Assembly (NCBI GenBank): GCA_941918925.1
Contig: OW799236.1
Location: 70,398,465 to 70,462,464, forward strand
Reading direction: 5' to 3'
Length of the DNA stretch: 64,000 nucleotides
Source of the DNA: Phyto melanocephala
Lineage: Eukaryota; Arthropoda; Insecta; Diptera; Rhinophoridae
The notes under the pieces are model-generated. The model was not told where the DNA came from, did not search any database, and saw only the letters and a program-made list of their open reading frames with translations. Positions 10,871 to 23,304 of the stretch are shown here, in pieces. The first letter of the stretch is position 1; each line of letters begins with the position of its first letter. Made by a program: the position numbers and the translations under genes.

Positions 10871-12715
10871 GCGCCACAGGAAAAATATATAAAGTTATAA
10901 ATTTAAAATATTTATATTTATGTTTAAACATTTTTATTTTATTTCCCGTTGTTAAATATAAATAATAACAAAAAAGTATGAAAAAAAGTTATGAATTAAG
11001 TGAAAAACACATAAATATTACCAAAAGAATTTAATATATTTATGCTTACAGTCATAAAACAATTGTAGATGTCAAATTGTATGGTAAATATGTATACAAA
11101 AATATACATGTATATTTCAATGATGTCCAATATTAAAATAATAGGACGCTAACACATACATACGTACATACGTGAAATAAAAGTTAAAAGGGTATTAAAT
11201 AAAAATTTCCATAAAATGAATTTTTAATGATAAATAATGACAATACAAATCAATAATACATTTTCATTCGCACCTACATATAGTCAGCTGAAATGCAAAA
11301 CCATTAAACTATATTTTTAAAGATTTTGCACATTTTTATTTACAAAATAAACCAGGAAACTGCTCTTCTTCATATCGACCATTCAGACTTTTGTCGTCTA
11401 TATACATATAAGCAAAATTATCAAAAAATTCAACCTTTGGAAATAACTAGTCAATCTAGTCAACTTTAATTTTGCGAACCAAAAATCTAGTGCAATGGTT
11501 TTGCTTGTATTTAAACTGCTTTCGATTCATTGTGGCATAAGGGGTAGATTTTTAAATAATTTGATTTTACCTAGTAAAAATTATCGAATGTTTTTTCTTC
11601 TCTCATACTTTCTGCACAGTGTTGTCAACTTTAAAATTTCGCAAAGTACCTACACCGAAAAAAATGTGGTTAATTTTCAAAAAACGAACTGAGTTTTTGC
11701 TTTTTGATTTGAAAATCTTGTATTATTCCACAGAATATTAATTGATATTTTTTATCGCCCAATAGAATATGGACAACTATTCAGGTAAACTTTTTTGATA
11801 CCTTAGGGCTATTTTACCAAACAGAAAAAATGACATAATTTAGGAAATATTAAACAGGGTAGAAGGGAGACTATTTGGGAAACCTTTGAATTAGAAAACT
11901 AAAGAAAGGGACAAAATATTACTCTTATTATTTTGATCTTTGGCATTTTCTTAATAAATGAATGTAAATTTTTTAAAACCAGAAGTATTGATATAAGATA
12001 GAAGATATATCCCCGATATTTTCTTACATAATTCAAAATTTTCCTAAATAAAATCAATCAGAAAAGCAAGTTTTCATTAACTTAAGAAAATATCAAAATG
12101 TTGGAGATGCTGGTACATGTGAATTTCTTATTTTGTCAACAATTCAGATAGAGAAATCCAACAACTTAAATTTTGTAGTTTTAGCATTTTGTTTATGTCA
12201 GCTACTGGCAACACTGCGGTAGGATATGCCACTAGTTCATACATGTGTTACATTCTATGTATTCTTATCGTAACTTAAAAATTTTTGAAAATTAATTGCA
12301 AGTGTATGTTAAAAATGTGTTGAAAATAAATATATACAAAATATGTATATTTTTTGGTTCTTTTATAAAAAATAGGTTCAATAATGTATATTACTGATAC
12401 AATAAATTATTTATTGAAATTTATCCCAAATTTCAATTATAGGCATTATCAAATTAATTAAAATCATTTTTAAAAATTCTTGGAATTACAAAGTAAATAA
12501 TCATTTTAAACTGCTTTAATTAATCCTTTTTGCAATATATTTTTAATTAAAAAAATTCATTTTAATTTAATTAGTAGTATAGTTTTTATGATTAGGGTAC
12601 AATCAAATAATATTTTAGTTAATCGAATTAATTTCGTAGTTGGTATTCATATTTATTTTTTTATGTGTTGCGTTAATTTTTCGCCGATACATATACATAT
12701 AATTTAATATTTGTA
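10871..12715. other. No gene; possible 600-bp TIR element inside
   Basis: Mostly AT-rich. CAGTGTTGTCAACTTT near 11618 and TACTGGCAACACTG near 12203 face each other as inverted repeats of about 12 bases. They could bound a hAT-like MITE, but no matching target duplication is evident. The frame at 11495-11692 looks random. Confidence 0.35.
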
Positions 12716-13160
12716 TATCCTTCACAGAGCGTGTAAGAGTATATTCATTTTCGACCACATAAAGTATTATATATTTTCTAAAATCTTATGAACGGGGGAG
12801 TCGATTAAGCACTGTCCGTCTGTTCGTGGAAATGTCGAAATCAATTTGTTTAAGAATCTGTACATTGGCACTACATACTACACTGGCACTGGATACTACA
12901 TAACAAAATATTTTGGAATTGAAAATCTGCACAAATATCCCAAAACTTTCTGGGATATAAGAAAATAAACACAACTCGGCTTTTTTATTCTTTTTACTAA
13001 ATAAATTATATTTTTTTAGTTTTAGGATAATTTATAAACCATTTATAGATATGCTATGCCTCTAGAGATATTCGTGAAAAATTTGCCACTAGCCGGTAAA
13101 GTTAGAAACAAAAATTATTTGGAAAAAATTATCTGGCCAAGTTAGTCACCAAAAATAAGT
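12716..13160 (-). repeat. Diverged family A-type repeat, reversed
   Basis: On the minus strand it carries ACGGACAGTGCTTAATCGAC, then an imperfect ATACTTTATGTGGTCG, as in the copies at 18650 and 53675. The right part has AGAGATATTCGTGAAAAATT, shared with the copy at 54056. The frame at 12786-12974 is a by-product. Confidence 0.6.
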
Positions 13161-13809
13161 CGTGGTCTTGCATTGTCAAATCAAATCGAGCTCATCATAT
13201 ATGCAAGTAACTTTAAATCTAAACAATAAATTTAAATTTGAAGTATCGGAACATAAACTTAAAAATTGTTACAATAATGTAAAATACACAAGCACGAAAA
13301 CCGAGAGTTTATCTCTGAGAGAATAGAGAATAGAGAGCCGGAGAATATCATCTACAAATTTTTATAATCCCACCCAACAATGTCATACTATTAAATTACT
13401 AAAAACAACTTTAAACCTGCATAGAATTATATTTTGATTCAAAATCTTTATTAAAATCTATACCGTTTATACCACTGTTTATTGATATTTTGCAAGATTT
13501 CGTTGTCAAAACAGTATATTTATTTACAAGGTGGTCTGAGAGGATCTAAATATATGCTCTACTTCTCCAAAATTCAAACTCCATATAAGAAAAATGTTAG
13601 CAATAAAGTACTTGTGCAATTGCAACCACCTTTTATATTTTAATTGAATTTTTCTTTATGCAGCGTTGTATTTTTTATTACATTTCAATAAAAACCACAG
13701 TTGCATCACGAAGTAGATTTCGTTTTGTATGGGAAATCTGCTAGAAATGAACAAGATTTCGCTCAAAATCCCTTAAGTACTAGATTTTGTGTAGGTGTAA
13801 ATGTAGTAT
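13161..13809. other. No gene recognised
   Basis: AT-rich sequence with a GAGA-rich patch near 13311-13345. No reading frame or terminal repeats of note. Confidence 0.45.
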
Positions 13810-13928
13810 AACGAGTAACAGTGCTATATTCGGCCGTGCCGAATCTTATATACCCTTCACAACGTGTAGTCATGCAATAACAATTATTTGTATCACCATT
13901 CGTCTCATATAAAATACGTACGTATGTA
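13810..13928 (+). repeat. Family A-prime repeat, 5' end only
   Basis: Begins AACGAGTAACAGTGCTATAT, has the hairpin ATTCGGCCGTGCCGAAT, then CTTATATACCCTTCACAACG. It is cut at 13928 by the mariner-type end that follows. It nearly matches the end of the reversed copy at 18650-19169. Confidence 0.75.
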
Positions 13929-14171
13929 CAGGGTGGACCAAAAGTCGCACCTGCGTGTAAAAATTGAATAACTTTTTTGTTTATTATTATTTTTTATTAA
14001 TTTTTTTTTAATTATAATATTACCTTTGTATGACCTAAATTTTAATTATGAAAAATAATGTCAGAGAGATGACCACCATTTTCATCGATGCACAATTGGG
14101 CTCTTAAACAGGCGTTTTGCATAACTGCACGCAAGGTTTTAGGCTCTATTTCCCTGATCTCAGCTTCAATG
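13929..14171 (-). pseudogene. 3' end and C-terminus of a mariner-type transposase
   Basis: The element terminus CAGGGTGGACCAAAAGTCGC follows TA at 13927-13928. On the minus strand the adjoining sequence encodes EIREIEPKTLRAVMQNACLR then CIDENGGHLSDIIFHN and a stop, the typical end of mariner-type transposases of the GGHLxDIIFH class. Everything upstream of about 14171 is missing and replaced by the end of another element, so only the last 50 or so residues remain. Confidence 0.7.
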
Positions 14172-14288
14172 TATATGATGAAATGAAACAAAAATAATTA
14201 TTACTTGTTTTCGACAACCAAATACTGTTATAGAGACTATAATATTACCGTCGTGATCATGTCGTAACCATGGTTTTTATTTGCGTGT
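14172..14288 (+). repeat. Right-end fragment of the 732-bp TIR element
   Basis: From ATATGATGAAATGAAACAAA to ATTTGCGTGT this matches the last 105 bases or so of the element at 23305-24036. It abuts the mariner fragment directly, so one inserted into or recombined with the other. Confidence 0.65.
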
Positions 14289-15163
14289 GGGAAGAGTGTA
14301 AATTCAGTATTAAAATTTTATAATTTTAGACGGTACTGTAAACAATTTATATTATTTTATAATAAATTATAGCCATTAGCAATTTAAGGTACAAAAACAA
14401 TAAGAGAATGTATTTGTTATGTCTATTAAAATATAAAAAGTTATACACACTCGTGCAAAAGCAATTTAAATTACTCATGACACAAACACATCTTACAGTT
14501 GAACAGAAGGTGTACTCGTTTACGTAGGTAACACAGGTCTACAAGAAACTTCATATTCTGTTCAATATCACTGGTTATTACGAATCGATATCGAAGGTAT
14601 ATATCGAAAAGTATACCATAGTTACTGAACCTCTCCTGACCAATTGTTGTCATAGCTGTATGGATTTGGAGAATAAAGAATCTGTTTCCCACCCTATCTG
14701 CGAATGTTCTGATCTGACTGCTAAGAGCCACAGACTCCTGTGCACAAATAATCTGAATAACTATTTAAGATATCTAACGTCAGAATGAACGATTTGATGA
14801 GATACCTCATGGCTACCGGGTGGATTTATTACCTCCTCCCTCCTTCTTTTTACTGATTCTTAAAAACACCAAACCTGGCAAGTAATATGCTCCTCTTAAA
14901 ATAATGTCAAGAAGACTCCACCTAACAGTTCGAGCGTAATAAACTACAACATTGACCGGTCAACCAATCAACCAACCAATGAAAGCGCGCTGCAAAGTAT
15001 ATAGGTATTAATTCAAAATTTTATTGAGAAAAGTCTAAAATAAATTTACAAGAAAAATTGTATTTTCCATACTTCAACATATAAATTTTTATTTAGGGTC
15101 AAACATGGATAGTGATTAATGTAAATAAAATGCAAATAGAATTTATGACACTTGTGACACAAA
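14289..15163. other. Unassigned; GC-richer island near 14480-14960
   Basis: The block around 14780-14960 (GATACCTCATGGCTACCGGG and on through pyrimidine-rich CCTCCTCCCTCC) is less AT-rich than its surroundings and looks like part of an old retroelement or a 3' untranslated region. I cannot name it. The reverse frame at 14471-14731 resembles nothing I know. Confidence 0.35.
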
Positions 15164-15165
15164 TA

Positions 15166-15696
15166 AAATGTCCGCCAAATAATTTTTTTTTTTTGAAAAT
15201 GCTGTAGCGCCGTCTTGTTGAAACCAAATGTTGCCAATATCCTCCTCTTCAATTTTTGTTAACAAAAACTCGTTCAACATGGCCCGATAACGATCGCCGT
15301 TGACTAAGGCCACTCCTTGCTAATCTTCGAAGAAAAATGGCCCAATTATGCCTCTGGACCAAAATCCGCACCAGACAGTGACTCGTTTTAAGTGTATCGG
15401 CTTTTCAATGTATGAGTGCGGGTTATCTGTGCCCCAAATGCAACAATTTTGCTTGTTTACATACCCGCCAAGATCAAAATGAGCTTCATTTGAAAATATG
15501 ATTTTTTTGGCAAAATCGGCCAAAGTAATATCGCAATATTTCCCAGCGTTGTTCAAGCGCATACACAACCATATTCGTTCAGCGGAAAGATAAAACTAAA
15601 TATCTGTCAAATTAGACATGAGCTAAGTGTTACCATTCACGAAATAAGCACTAGTTGAAAAAAAAACAAAAAAAAAACGTTAGATGGTGGACCCTT
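15166..15696 (-). mobile_element. Internally deleted mariner-type element (group B, copy 1)
   Basis: Bounded by TA on both sides, with inward ends close to AAGGGTCCGCCA. The minus strand starts with MVVYALEQRWEILRHY, the N-terminus of a mariner-type transposase, then jumps at TTACTTTGGCCGATTTTGCC into the catalytic domain (FAKKIIFSNEAHFDLGGYVN, then VTVWCGFWSRGIIGPFFFED). It jumps again after the codons for FNKTA to the 3' end. The DNA-binding region and the C-terminal third are gone. Group B copies 2 and 3 lie at 54827 and 58816; copy 2 shares the first deletion junction. Confidence 0.8.
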
Positions 15697-16367
15697 TAGT
15701 TTACCTGGAGCTGCAGCTTTAAAAGTGTGTATAATAACAACAAAAACGAAAAAGTTAATCAGGATTATTTTGCAAATGCCCTTGAGGTTTTTGACGTAGT
15801 AAATGGATTAAACAAGTTTAGGCTCGATAAAAGTCCACTTGCATGGCAATGAACTTGTTCCTGTCTTTACAAAATACGTTCAGATTAATAAAAGTTGTTG
15901 GTGGGGTTAAAAACTGTTGTTTGTTTAAGAACCAACTACGTGTTCCTCAAAATAACAACTTCTATGCAAAATTCGATAAGAAAATTTCTTTAGCTCTTTG
16001 TTGGAAGACACTGTTAGAAAAGTATGACGAAAATATTACGACGATATAAATTCTTTAGGTAATCATTGGCTAAAAGTTAGTGATGAATTAAAATAAACTT
16101 ATAGGTGTATCAGCTCTCAGTTGGTGGTTACAGTTATTGAATAAGATCAAGCGAAAATCATGTTTTCACTCTCATTCGACTAAGTAACTATTGATTTTGG
16201 CTACTAATCACAAGTCGGTTATTGTGGCAGATTTAAATAAATCTGCAAAAAAAATTGTTTTTCCAAAAAGTAATAAGTCATTTGTTAAACAGAAACATGA
16301 AAGCAACTCGACCGATTCTTTACTTCTTTTTTATCTATGTCGACCTGTATTTGAATTCTTAAGCTGC
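15697..16367 (+). other. Unassigned; short coding-like stretch
   Basis: Around 15760-16050 broken frames give DYFANALEVFDVVNGLNKFR and more, a composition more protein-like than the surroundings. It might be a remnant of a P-element-like or other transposase, but I do not recognise it. Confidence 0.25.
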
Positions 16368-16374
16368 TTATATG

Positions 16375-16545
16375 GTGCGTGTTTTTTACATCTGACTTGT
16401 AAAATTTTCGTATGTTAGAATTAAAACGTTGTTTCTTTTAAACACATAGTTATTTCACGATATTTCATTTAGAGAATGCTCTATTTTGTTCTGACAAGCC
16501 AGTTGACATCAGCTGTCGGCAGAAATCTCCGTGGTTGGGTGCTAA
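16375..16545. repeat. Decayed copy of the TTAA-flanked element
   Basis: GCGTGTTTTTTACATCTGAC near 16376 and GTCGGCAGAAATCTCC near 16516 match blocks of the elements at 49274, 59453 and 59839. The order fits one orientation, but much is lost and neither end is intact. Confidence 0.5.
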
Positions 16546-16575
16546 ATAAGAGTTTTGACAGATAGTATAAAGAGT

Positions 16576-16658
16576 TACATATCGTCATTCTTAAATTATT
16601 GTGTTCTATAATTATATGTTTTATGTGTCACATAGAACACAATAACGAACGACGATAT
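16576..16658. repeat. Short imperfect inverted repeat
   Basis: TATTGTGTTCTAT near 16598 is answered by ATAGAACACAATA near 16634, and ATATCGTC outside pairs with GACGATAT. The stem is about 28 bases with mismatches around a small loop. It could be a small foldback MITE. Confidence 0.55.
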
Positions 16659-17025
16659 GGTTATAAGTTTACCAAGTCAAATGTAAAACACATTTACAAT
16701 TAATGAGAATTGCAGTATTATGAAACCTTTCACTTATATTTTAACAATATAAACAGGATCTTCAGTTGTGTGCAACATTTCTCTATTTCACTTTACACAT
16801 AACAGAAGGTTTTCTATTAGATAAACTTTTTAGCTGTTAGCTCTTCACCTAACCTCACCAAATCTAAATCAATAAGGTAGTTGTAAATAATCTGAATTGT
16901 TTGAAAAATGCAATCTAATAAAAAAGCCTGGTTACTTCAAAGCAAACACGTATTCCGCTATTTAGAATTCGGTCTAATTCAACAGTTCTTTTTTTTATTT
17001 ACGCTCCTCTGTTCTCCAACTGTGA

Positions 17026-17153
17026 AACTAACGATCTTAATTAATGCCTTCCAAAAGACTCTGTTGTGGGCTGTCCTTAATGCCTGTGGAACTAACGATC
17101 TTAATTAATGCCTTCAAAAAGACTCTGTTGTGGACTGTTCTTAATGCCTGCAG
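17026..17153 (+). repeat. Tandem duplication, 64-bp unit, two copies
   Basis: The unit beginning AACTAACGATCTTAATTAAT starts at 17026 and again at 17090. The copies differ at a few positions (TTCC/TTCA, GTGGGC/GTGGAC, GTCC/GTTC). It creates two overlapping short reading frames that are probably not genes. Confidence 0.85.
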
Positions 17154-18649
17154 TAGTCAGCTCACGTGCGGTTTTACTACAGCACTGCTTTAGTTACCTC
17201 GTTATCGAATCTCAGGGTATGACCAATCAATTCAAATTTTCTTTAGAGAATGTGGTACTGAATTGGTTCGTACTACGAGACAGCAAAGCGTTAGTTAGTA
17301 AGTTGGGCCAAAAACATTTTCATTTATATTTATGTATCAGATGATAATCTTCTGGCGACAGAACACAACCTTAGCATACTCCCACTTTGTTATGTAATTT
17401 TTATAATATCTACAATAGTTTCCGGTAACCTCTACGATGTAGTGTTATCTAACTGCTGACGAACGTCCCCTCAAAGTCCACGAAGAGCATATTAGTGGGC
17501 AAGTTGTGCTCACTGGCTTCCTCAATTGCAGTTCATAATGGCGACATATGATCTATCTTAGCGAAAGCCTGTTTATTCTTGCTATCAGCTTTAGCTTTAT
17601 AATTGTTGCAATGATTTTTTGTATGATGTTTAGAAGGGAACTGCCCCGCCAGCTTTAAGTATATATAAATAAATTAGTGCATAGTAATAGTAAATGCTAC
17701 ATGATTTACTTATATTTACTTGTATAGCCATGTAACCCAACAATCCACCTACCGTAAACGATTCAACTTATACATAAAGTTGTGCCTAAAGTCGTAATCA
17801 AAAGAATGCCTGTTGACCAGTGTAATAATTTATTTCATATACTAAGACTTCAGGCTGCCATATATTTACTGCAAGACACTTGAAAAGTTGTTATCGTTAC
17901 ACAATTAATATCCTTTTATTTGCTCTTAAGGATCCTAGAGCACTTACTCTAATATATATTTATTATTTAATAATACTAATACATCATTTTAAATGCTACT
18001 CAAGAATTTATTTAACCATAAAATTTACCTTGAAAAGTCTAATATTGAATTGTGTTAAAACTTTCTGTGCATTTAATTGACAGATTTATTTCTACAGTGC
18101 ATATTAAGTTACAAAAGAATGAAGGACTACTTATCAATGGTAATGGCAACAATAAAATTCTAAATTTGGTTTTAGAGTTTATGTCTATAGAAATGATATC
18201 AAAAGCTGCTTATTAGATATTAATATACGTATATTTTTTCTGACAAATTCAATGTAGAAATGTTTTTTTCAAATCATATGAAGAATATAATTCTAACAAA
18301 TGACTTAACAGTGGCTCATTGTAAAAAAATTGTTATTCATATGTTAGACTTTCATTCTACCACGTTGAATAATTTGTTCAACGCAAGTTGATGACAAAGC
18401 AATTACAAATATTTATTTGTCTTATCGCTACCTAGAACATTATATATATATTATAATTATTAATTGATTTATCATTTAGAGTCTATTCGCTTTATTCATA
18501 AAATTATTAAACGTTTATGAAAGGGTTTACAAAATAGATTTTTTGTGGAAATTTGATTTATAAGCTTCTGTTAGAGCTGTTTAAATTTATATGAATTAAT
18601 TTACGACTATATTAATTTAAAACAATTTTCATACAGCATTGTTTTTTAA
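17154..18649. other. No gene recognised over 1.5 kb
   Basis: AT-rich sequence. Short frames near 17108-17344 and 17880-18080 have no recognisable similarity, domain or splice structure. Confidence 0.4.
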
Positions 18650-19169
18650 TGTCAAAGCTTTGTCATTCCGTTTGTAATTTCTTCAATTTTGATTTCCGAC
18701 CCCATAAAGTATATATTTTCTGAAAGCTTATGCATAGAAGAGTCGATTAAGCCCTGACCGCCTGTCCATCTGCCCGTCTGTACGTGTGTTGGTTGAAATC
18801 AACTTTTAGAAGCAACCATATGTTCCTTAGATCTGTGTATGGTATCAATATTTTGGAAATATCCGGGAATGAATCGCTAATGAAACTCAATACAATCACC
18901 CCATAACTTTCCGAAAAAAACACGACCACCTCGTTTTTTTCACAATAACAACTTATATACGTACTGTTTAATTTTTTAACTTTTTTTTTTTTTTGCAAAC
19001 ATATGTACATACGTAAACTTAATTTATAATTTTACAATGGGAGGCTTTTATATATGCACGCATTTCATATGAGATGAATGGTAATACAAACTACTGTTAT
19101 TGCATGACTACACGTTGTGAAGGGTATATAAGCTTCGGCACGGCCGAATATAGCAGTGTTACTTGTTTT
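18650..19169 (-). repeat. Family A-prime repeat, reversed, nearly full
   Basis: Read on the minus strand: AACAAGTAACACTGCTATAT, hairpin ATTCGGCCGTGCCGAAG, CTTATATACCCTTCACAACG, later GTTGATTTCAACCAAC, a purine-rich GGACAGGCGGTCAGGGC block, TATACTTTATGGGGTCGG and ATTACAAACGGAATGACAAA. This shorter sister of family A shows the full order of motifs. The reverse frame at 18747-19010 is a by-product. Confidence 0.8.
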
Positions 19170-22084
19170 TTCTAAAATTTTTAATAACTGTATTGGCACA
19201 TAAAAAGTTACAAAAACTAACTAAATGTTTTAGTATTCAGAAGTATTCAAAAGATTACAAACGATATTAATACTACCAATTTACTAATGTAATGTAAGAA
19301 ATGAAATAGATTATCGTATAGACATATAACATTTAAGAAGCCCATTCATTAAACTAATAATAATTTTTATATAAAAAAGTGATCTTTAGCTCAAAAAAAA
19401 TTAAAACAACATATTGATAAACAAATCTCAAAGAAATTTACATAATATTTGTTAAGATTAAAAAAGTGGTTCCAATGTGATCATCGTTTTTACCAAAAAT
19501 GTATCTTCCCAAATTCAAATTGTTCTAAATTACATACTTTGTTATTAATTATCAAAAAATAAATATTCTAACAAAGTCACCTTTGATTGTTTTATTTTAA
19601 GCAAACAAATCTACCACATGAAAAAATTTTAAACAAACATTTTTCAATTTCTTTAGCCAGAAACGGATGTGTCGCTCCCTAAATTGAAAAAAAATTAATA
19701 AAATTTCTATCAAAATTTTTAAACAATTAAGAAATTTACAAAACAAAAATTATTTCTCAAGAATTTCTGCAATTTTAATGTGTCGGCGCAGTAAATGACA
19801 TGCAAATAAACGCCAAAATATTCGAGGGCTGGCACTAAAAAATCTAAGATGTTTTCTAAAATATGTATGTACATATATCTCGTATGGAAAAAATAAAACA
19901 ATTTATATCGTACCTACCACGCAATTAATATTCTTATGGAGGCTGAAATTTGTAAATTTATTGGAAAATGACAGATAATTATTAAAAGTGGTTAACAACT
20001 GAAAAGCTGATTAATGTCTCTTTTGTCCAATTGCTGGTTCGATACAAATTTTTGACAAACGTGGAAAAGGAATAATAAATTGCAAAGTATGGAGGTATGT
20101 GTGATGTTTAGTAAAAGTGGCTGACATTTTTTCAAGATCAGTTAAAATTTATGCGAATTGTGACTCGAAACAAAGAAGAGAGTGTAATAAAAGTTAATGT
20201 TAAAACATTTGTCTTTATAGAAGTGATTTTTGTTACGTTCCACTCTTTGTTAAATGAGTCTTGGTGCTATGCATTCGGTTTCATCCGCATTTTGTAAGAC
20301 ATTTTAAATTGAATATCCAATTTTATTTCTGTACTGGCGCGAGGCCGAGATTTCGTCGTCGTAGCTATCGGAACGAAAGGTAGACTCTTTAAATAATAAT
20401 TAAGATTGTTATCTTTGTATCTGGGAGGCAAATTTCATTTAAATTTTGTGAGTGATTTAGTAAAAATGTTAAAAATTAAGTGGAATAAGATTTAATATAC
20501 AAATACAAAATGTTTTTAAAAACGACGTTTGATGATTTAATTTTTTTCGCCAGTAAGTGTAAATTTTGGACTCCTGAAACTTTTGAACAACCGGCTAATA
20601 AATCTAAGAACATATTCAATGCATATTTCCGCGAATTTGCTTAGTTATCACGGAAAAGAGTAGCGTATGTGTTAATGTACCATTTTTGCCGTTTTTGAGT
20701 GATTGAGTCACAAACATCTAAGCACACATACAACTATTAACATTTATTATATTAGTAGGAAGTAGGATTGAAAGACAAATTTTCGAAACTATTTTCATCG
20801 ACAGTTTCAATTTACTTATTTAATTCTTAGTGATTGTTTTGTTATATTTTTGAACGCTTCCTCAACCACATCTTATTACTTTAACCCTTTACTTTGCAAT
20901 TGTCAAAAATAACCCTAAAAAAATTAATTAATCTTCTATGTATGGTAAAAAATTTTAATAGAATTTTAGTTTATTTAATTAATTGATTGATCACACTATG
21001 TGAGCACTCGACCACATTTGTTTTATGCAACTAAACTCACATTGAACTTAACGAAATTTATTGAAACAATAGAAGCAAATGGTAAACTAATCAATAATTA
21101 AAGTTTTGTTTTTTTTTTAATTTATATTTTTTAAATAAATTTAACATTTAAAAGTTTCATAGCCCATAATCAAATACATCATCGAATCATCATTTATACT
21201 TCTTTCCGTTTGATTTCTGTACCGTTATCACTGTCTGCCAAATGGAAGGAGTATATGGAACTTTAATTTGTTTATTTCTCTTGTTGCCGTTTAACTTTAG
21301 TTAAAACTGCCACTGAATACAAAAAGGGTAAAACTGTGCTAAGAAGATTGTCGGTATTGACCAGTCGCCCGTTTGATAATAGCCTTCTAGTATCAAGTAC
21401 TCGCCGGTCAAGATATTAATATAGTAAGAGGTGGCGATTTGTGGCCTTTAAAGCCAGTTTCGTTAAGGTATTCGAAATTACAGTGAATTGCTTTGACCTG
21501 CACAAATATAAGAATAAGATAAACTCGTACACAGCATCTGGAGCTAATATGGATACCAGACCAGCATGCCATATCATGCTCTCATAGACAGAAAAATAAG
21601 CAGAGCAACCGAAAAAAATACTAAAAATGTGCAAATGTGAAACGTTTTAGCTTATTAGGTACAATGCTGATCTTGGAGTACTTTGGAGCTTATCAGTGGA
21701 AATCGAAATTATATGAAATTATATGTCGGAGAGTAAGTTTCTTGTATAGATAAATTGGGGAAACGGGCATACGTGTATATCTCTTCAGTGTTATTAGTAG
21801 ATGTTATACATTACATATACAGAGGTGTTTTTTATTTAATAATGAAATACAATGTATTACCAGAACATGTATAAAAACTTTAAAAAAAAATAATATTTAT
21901 GATTAAATTTTGAAATGTATCGTTATTTTTATCGTCTATTTCCTTTTGGCCCTTAGGAACCAACACTTTCTTTACGTCTTCTTAGACTCTGAATCTGTAT
22001 ATACAACAACATTTAAATTTTTACTATCATCTACCTGATGATGATGTGATTACTGTTAACAAAATATAATAAATTGTGTGCTAT
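19170..22084. other. No gene recognised over 2.9 kb
   Basis: AT-rich sequence. A GC-richer patch at about 20335-20385 (CTGGCGCGAGGCCGAGA and following, ending AAAGGTAGAC) could be an untranslated exon with a donor site, but nothing else supports it. Frames near 19719 and 21416 look random. Confidence 0.4.
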
Positions 22085-22140
22085 AAAAGTATGCAAAATC
22101 GGTTCAGTACAGCCGAATATAGTGCTTCTACATGTTTTTA
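22085..22140 (-). repeat. Family A 5' fragment, reversed
   Basis: The minus strand reads GTAGAAGCACTATATTCGGC then TGTACTGAACCGATTTTG, a worn copy of the family A start. Only about 55 bases are recognisable. Confidence 0.55.
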
Positions 22141-22273
22141 ATACGTGTGTGACTAAAAGAAATTATCGATATAATCCCTTACTACTGATGTTTTGATAAA
22201 ATATAAAAAAGTGCAACTCAAAAATTACGTCTTTTTTTCTCCAACTTTATACTTAGACGTCCACACTAAAATA

Positions 22274-22978
22274 AACAAGTAAGAGCACTATATTCGGCTT
22301 TGCCGAACCTTTTATACCCACCACCAATTTTGCGTACTTTTATAGCACAAAATGTATTATTTTGTTATTAACAGTAATCGCTATGGAATAATCCCTTTAA
22401 ACTGAAATATGTGTCACTTCTTTGTATAACTTCGATATGCTAGCAAAATGTTTTTGTAAATTTAGTCTTTGAATGAAAGTGGGCACTAAAGTAGGCATAC
22501 GAATATAGCTTCTGCAAATAAAAAAACTGAGATTTTTCAATATAGTCCTTTATTTTTCCAAAATCTTTATTCATAGAAAAATTATATAAATTTAAGTTAA
22601 ACCTTTTATGGGATGTAGGCGTTAAATTGGGCGTTTCACCTAAACATTGATAACAATGACATTGACTAGAAGGTGTATTACGAGCTATAACTCTCTTCCT
22701 AATATTCCAATTTAGCCCAATACCAAACAAGCCTTGTATATAAGAAAGATCCTTGCAAAATTCGAGCCCGCTATCTTATTCGGTGCGACCTCTATCGTGC
22801 TTTCAACAGACAGACAGATAGTCGGACAGACGGACGGACATAGCTAGATCGTCATAAAATCAAACCCCGATTCAGATGATATGTTCTTTATGGGGTCTAA
22901 AATGGATATTTCGATGTGTTACAAACGGAATGACAAAATGAATATAGCCCCACCATTTTTTTGGTGGCGGGTATAAAA
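22274..22978 (+). repeat. Family A dispersed repeat, copy 2 (short, no MITE)
   Basis: It has both ends (AACAAGTAAGAGCACTATAT at the left; GGTGGCGGGTATAAAA at the right) but is only 705 bp. The middle is deleted relative to the copies at 41029 and 42668. At the site where copies 1 and 3 carry the hAT-like MITE it reads CTTTTATAGCACAAAATG without interruption, so it is an empty site. Confidence 0.85.
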
Positions 22979-23304
22979 ATTAATTTATCCACCCTGTGCT
23001 CATTTTTTTTCTCTGAACGATTATTTGAATTTATGTCATATTACCAATCTTATAGATTCTCCGAATTTCGTATTTGTTATTAAGGAAATAAATTTAATTT
23101 CTTTTCTTTATTACTTTACCCATGATAATATTAACATAGAAAATTAAAAAAAAACTAACTTTGACATGAAGAAATAAAAACAATTTACTTTCTCCGTTGT
23201 TTCATCACGGATAAGGCACACGTATTTAATTTCATGGCTTTGTGCATATTTATTAGTATTCTATCCTTTAGAAATAAAAATAAATTTTATTTTCTTTTTT
23301 TTGT

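Noticed and set aside
11617..12215. hAT element bounded by CAGTGTTGxCA repeats
   Set aside because: The two 12-base ends face correctly, but no 8-bp duplication matches and no second copy is in the window, so I list it only as a possibility.
18747..19010. 87-codon minus-strand frame as a gene
   Set aside because: It lies wholly inside a family A-prime repeat, and equivalent positions in other copies are closed.
20335..20390. GC-rich patch ending AAAGGTAGAC as an untranslated exon
   Set aside because: Only composition and a weak donor support it; no partner exon, promoter or open frame was found.
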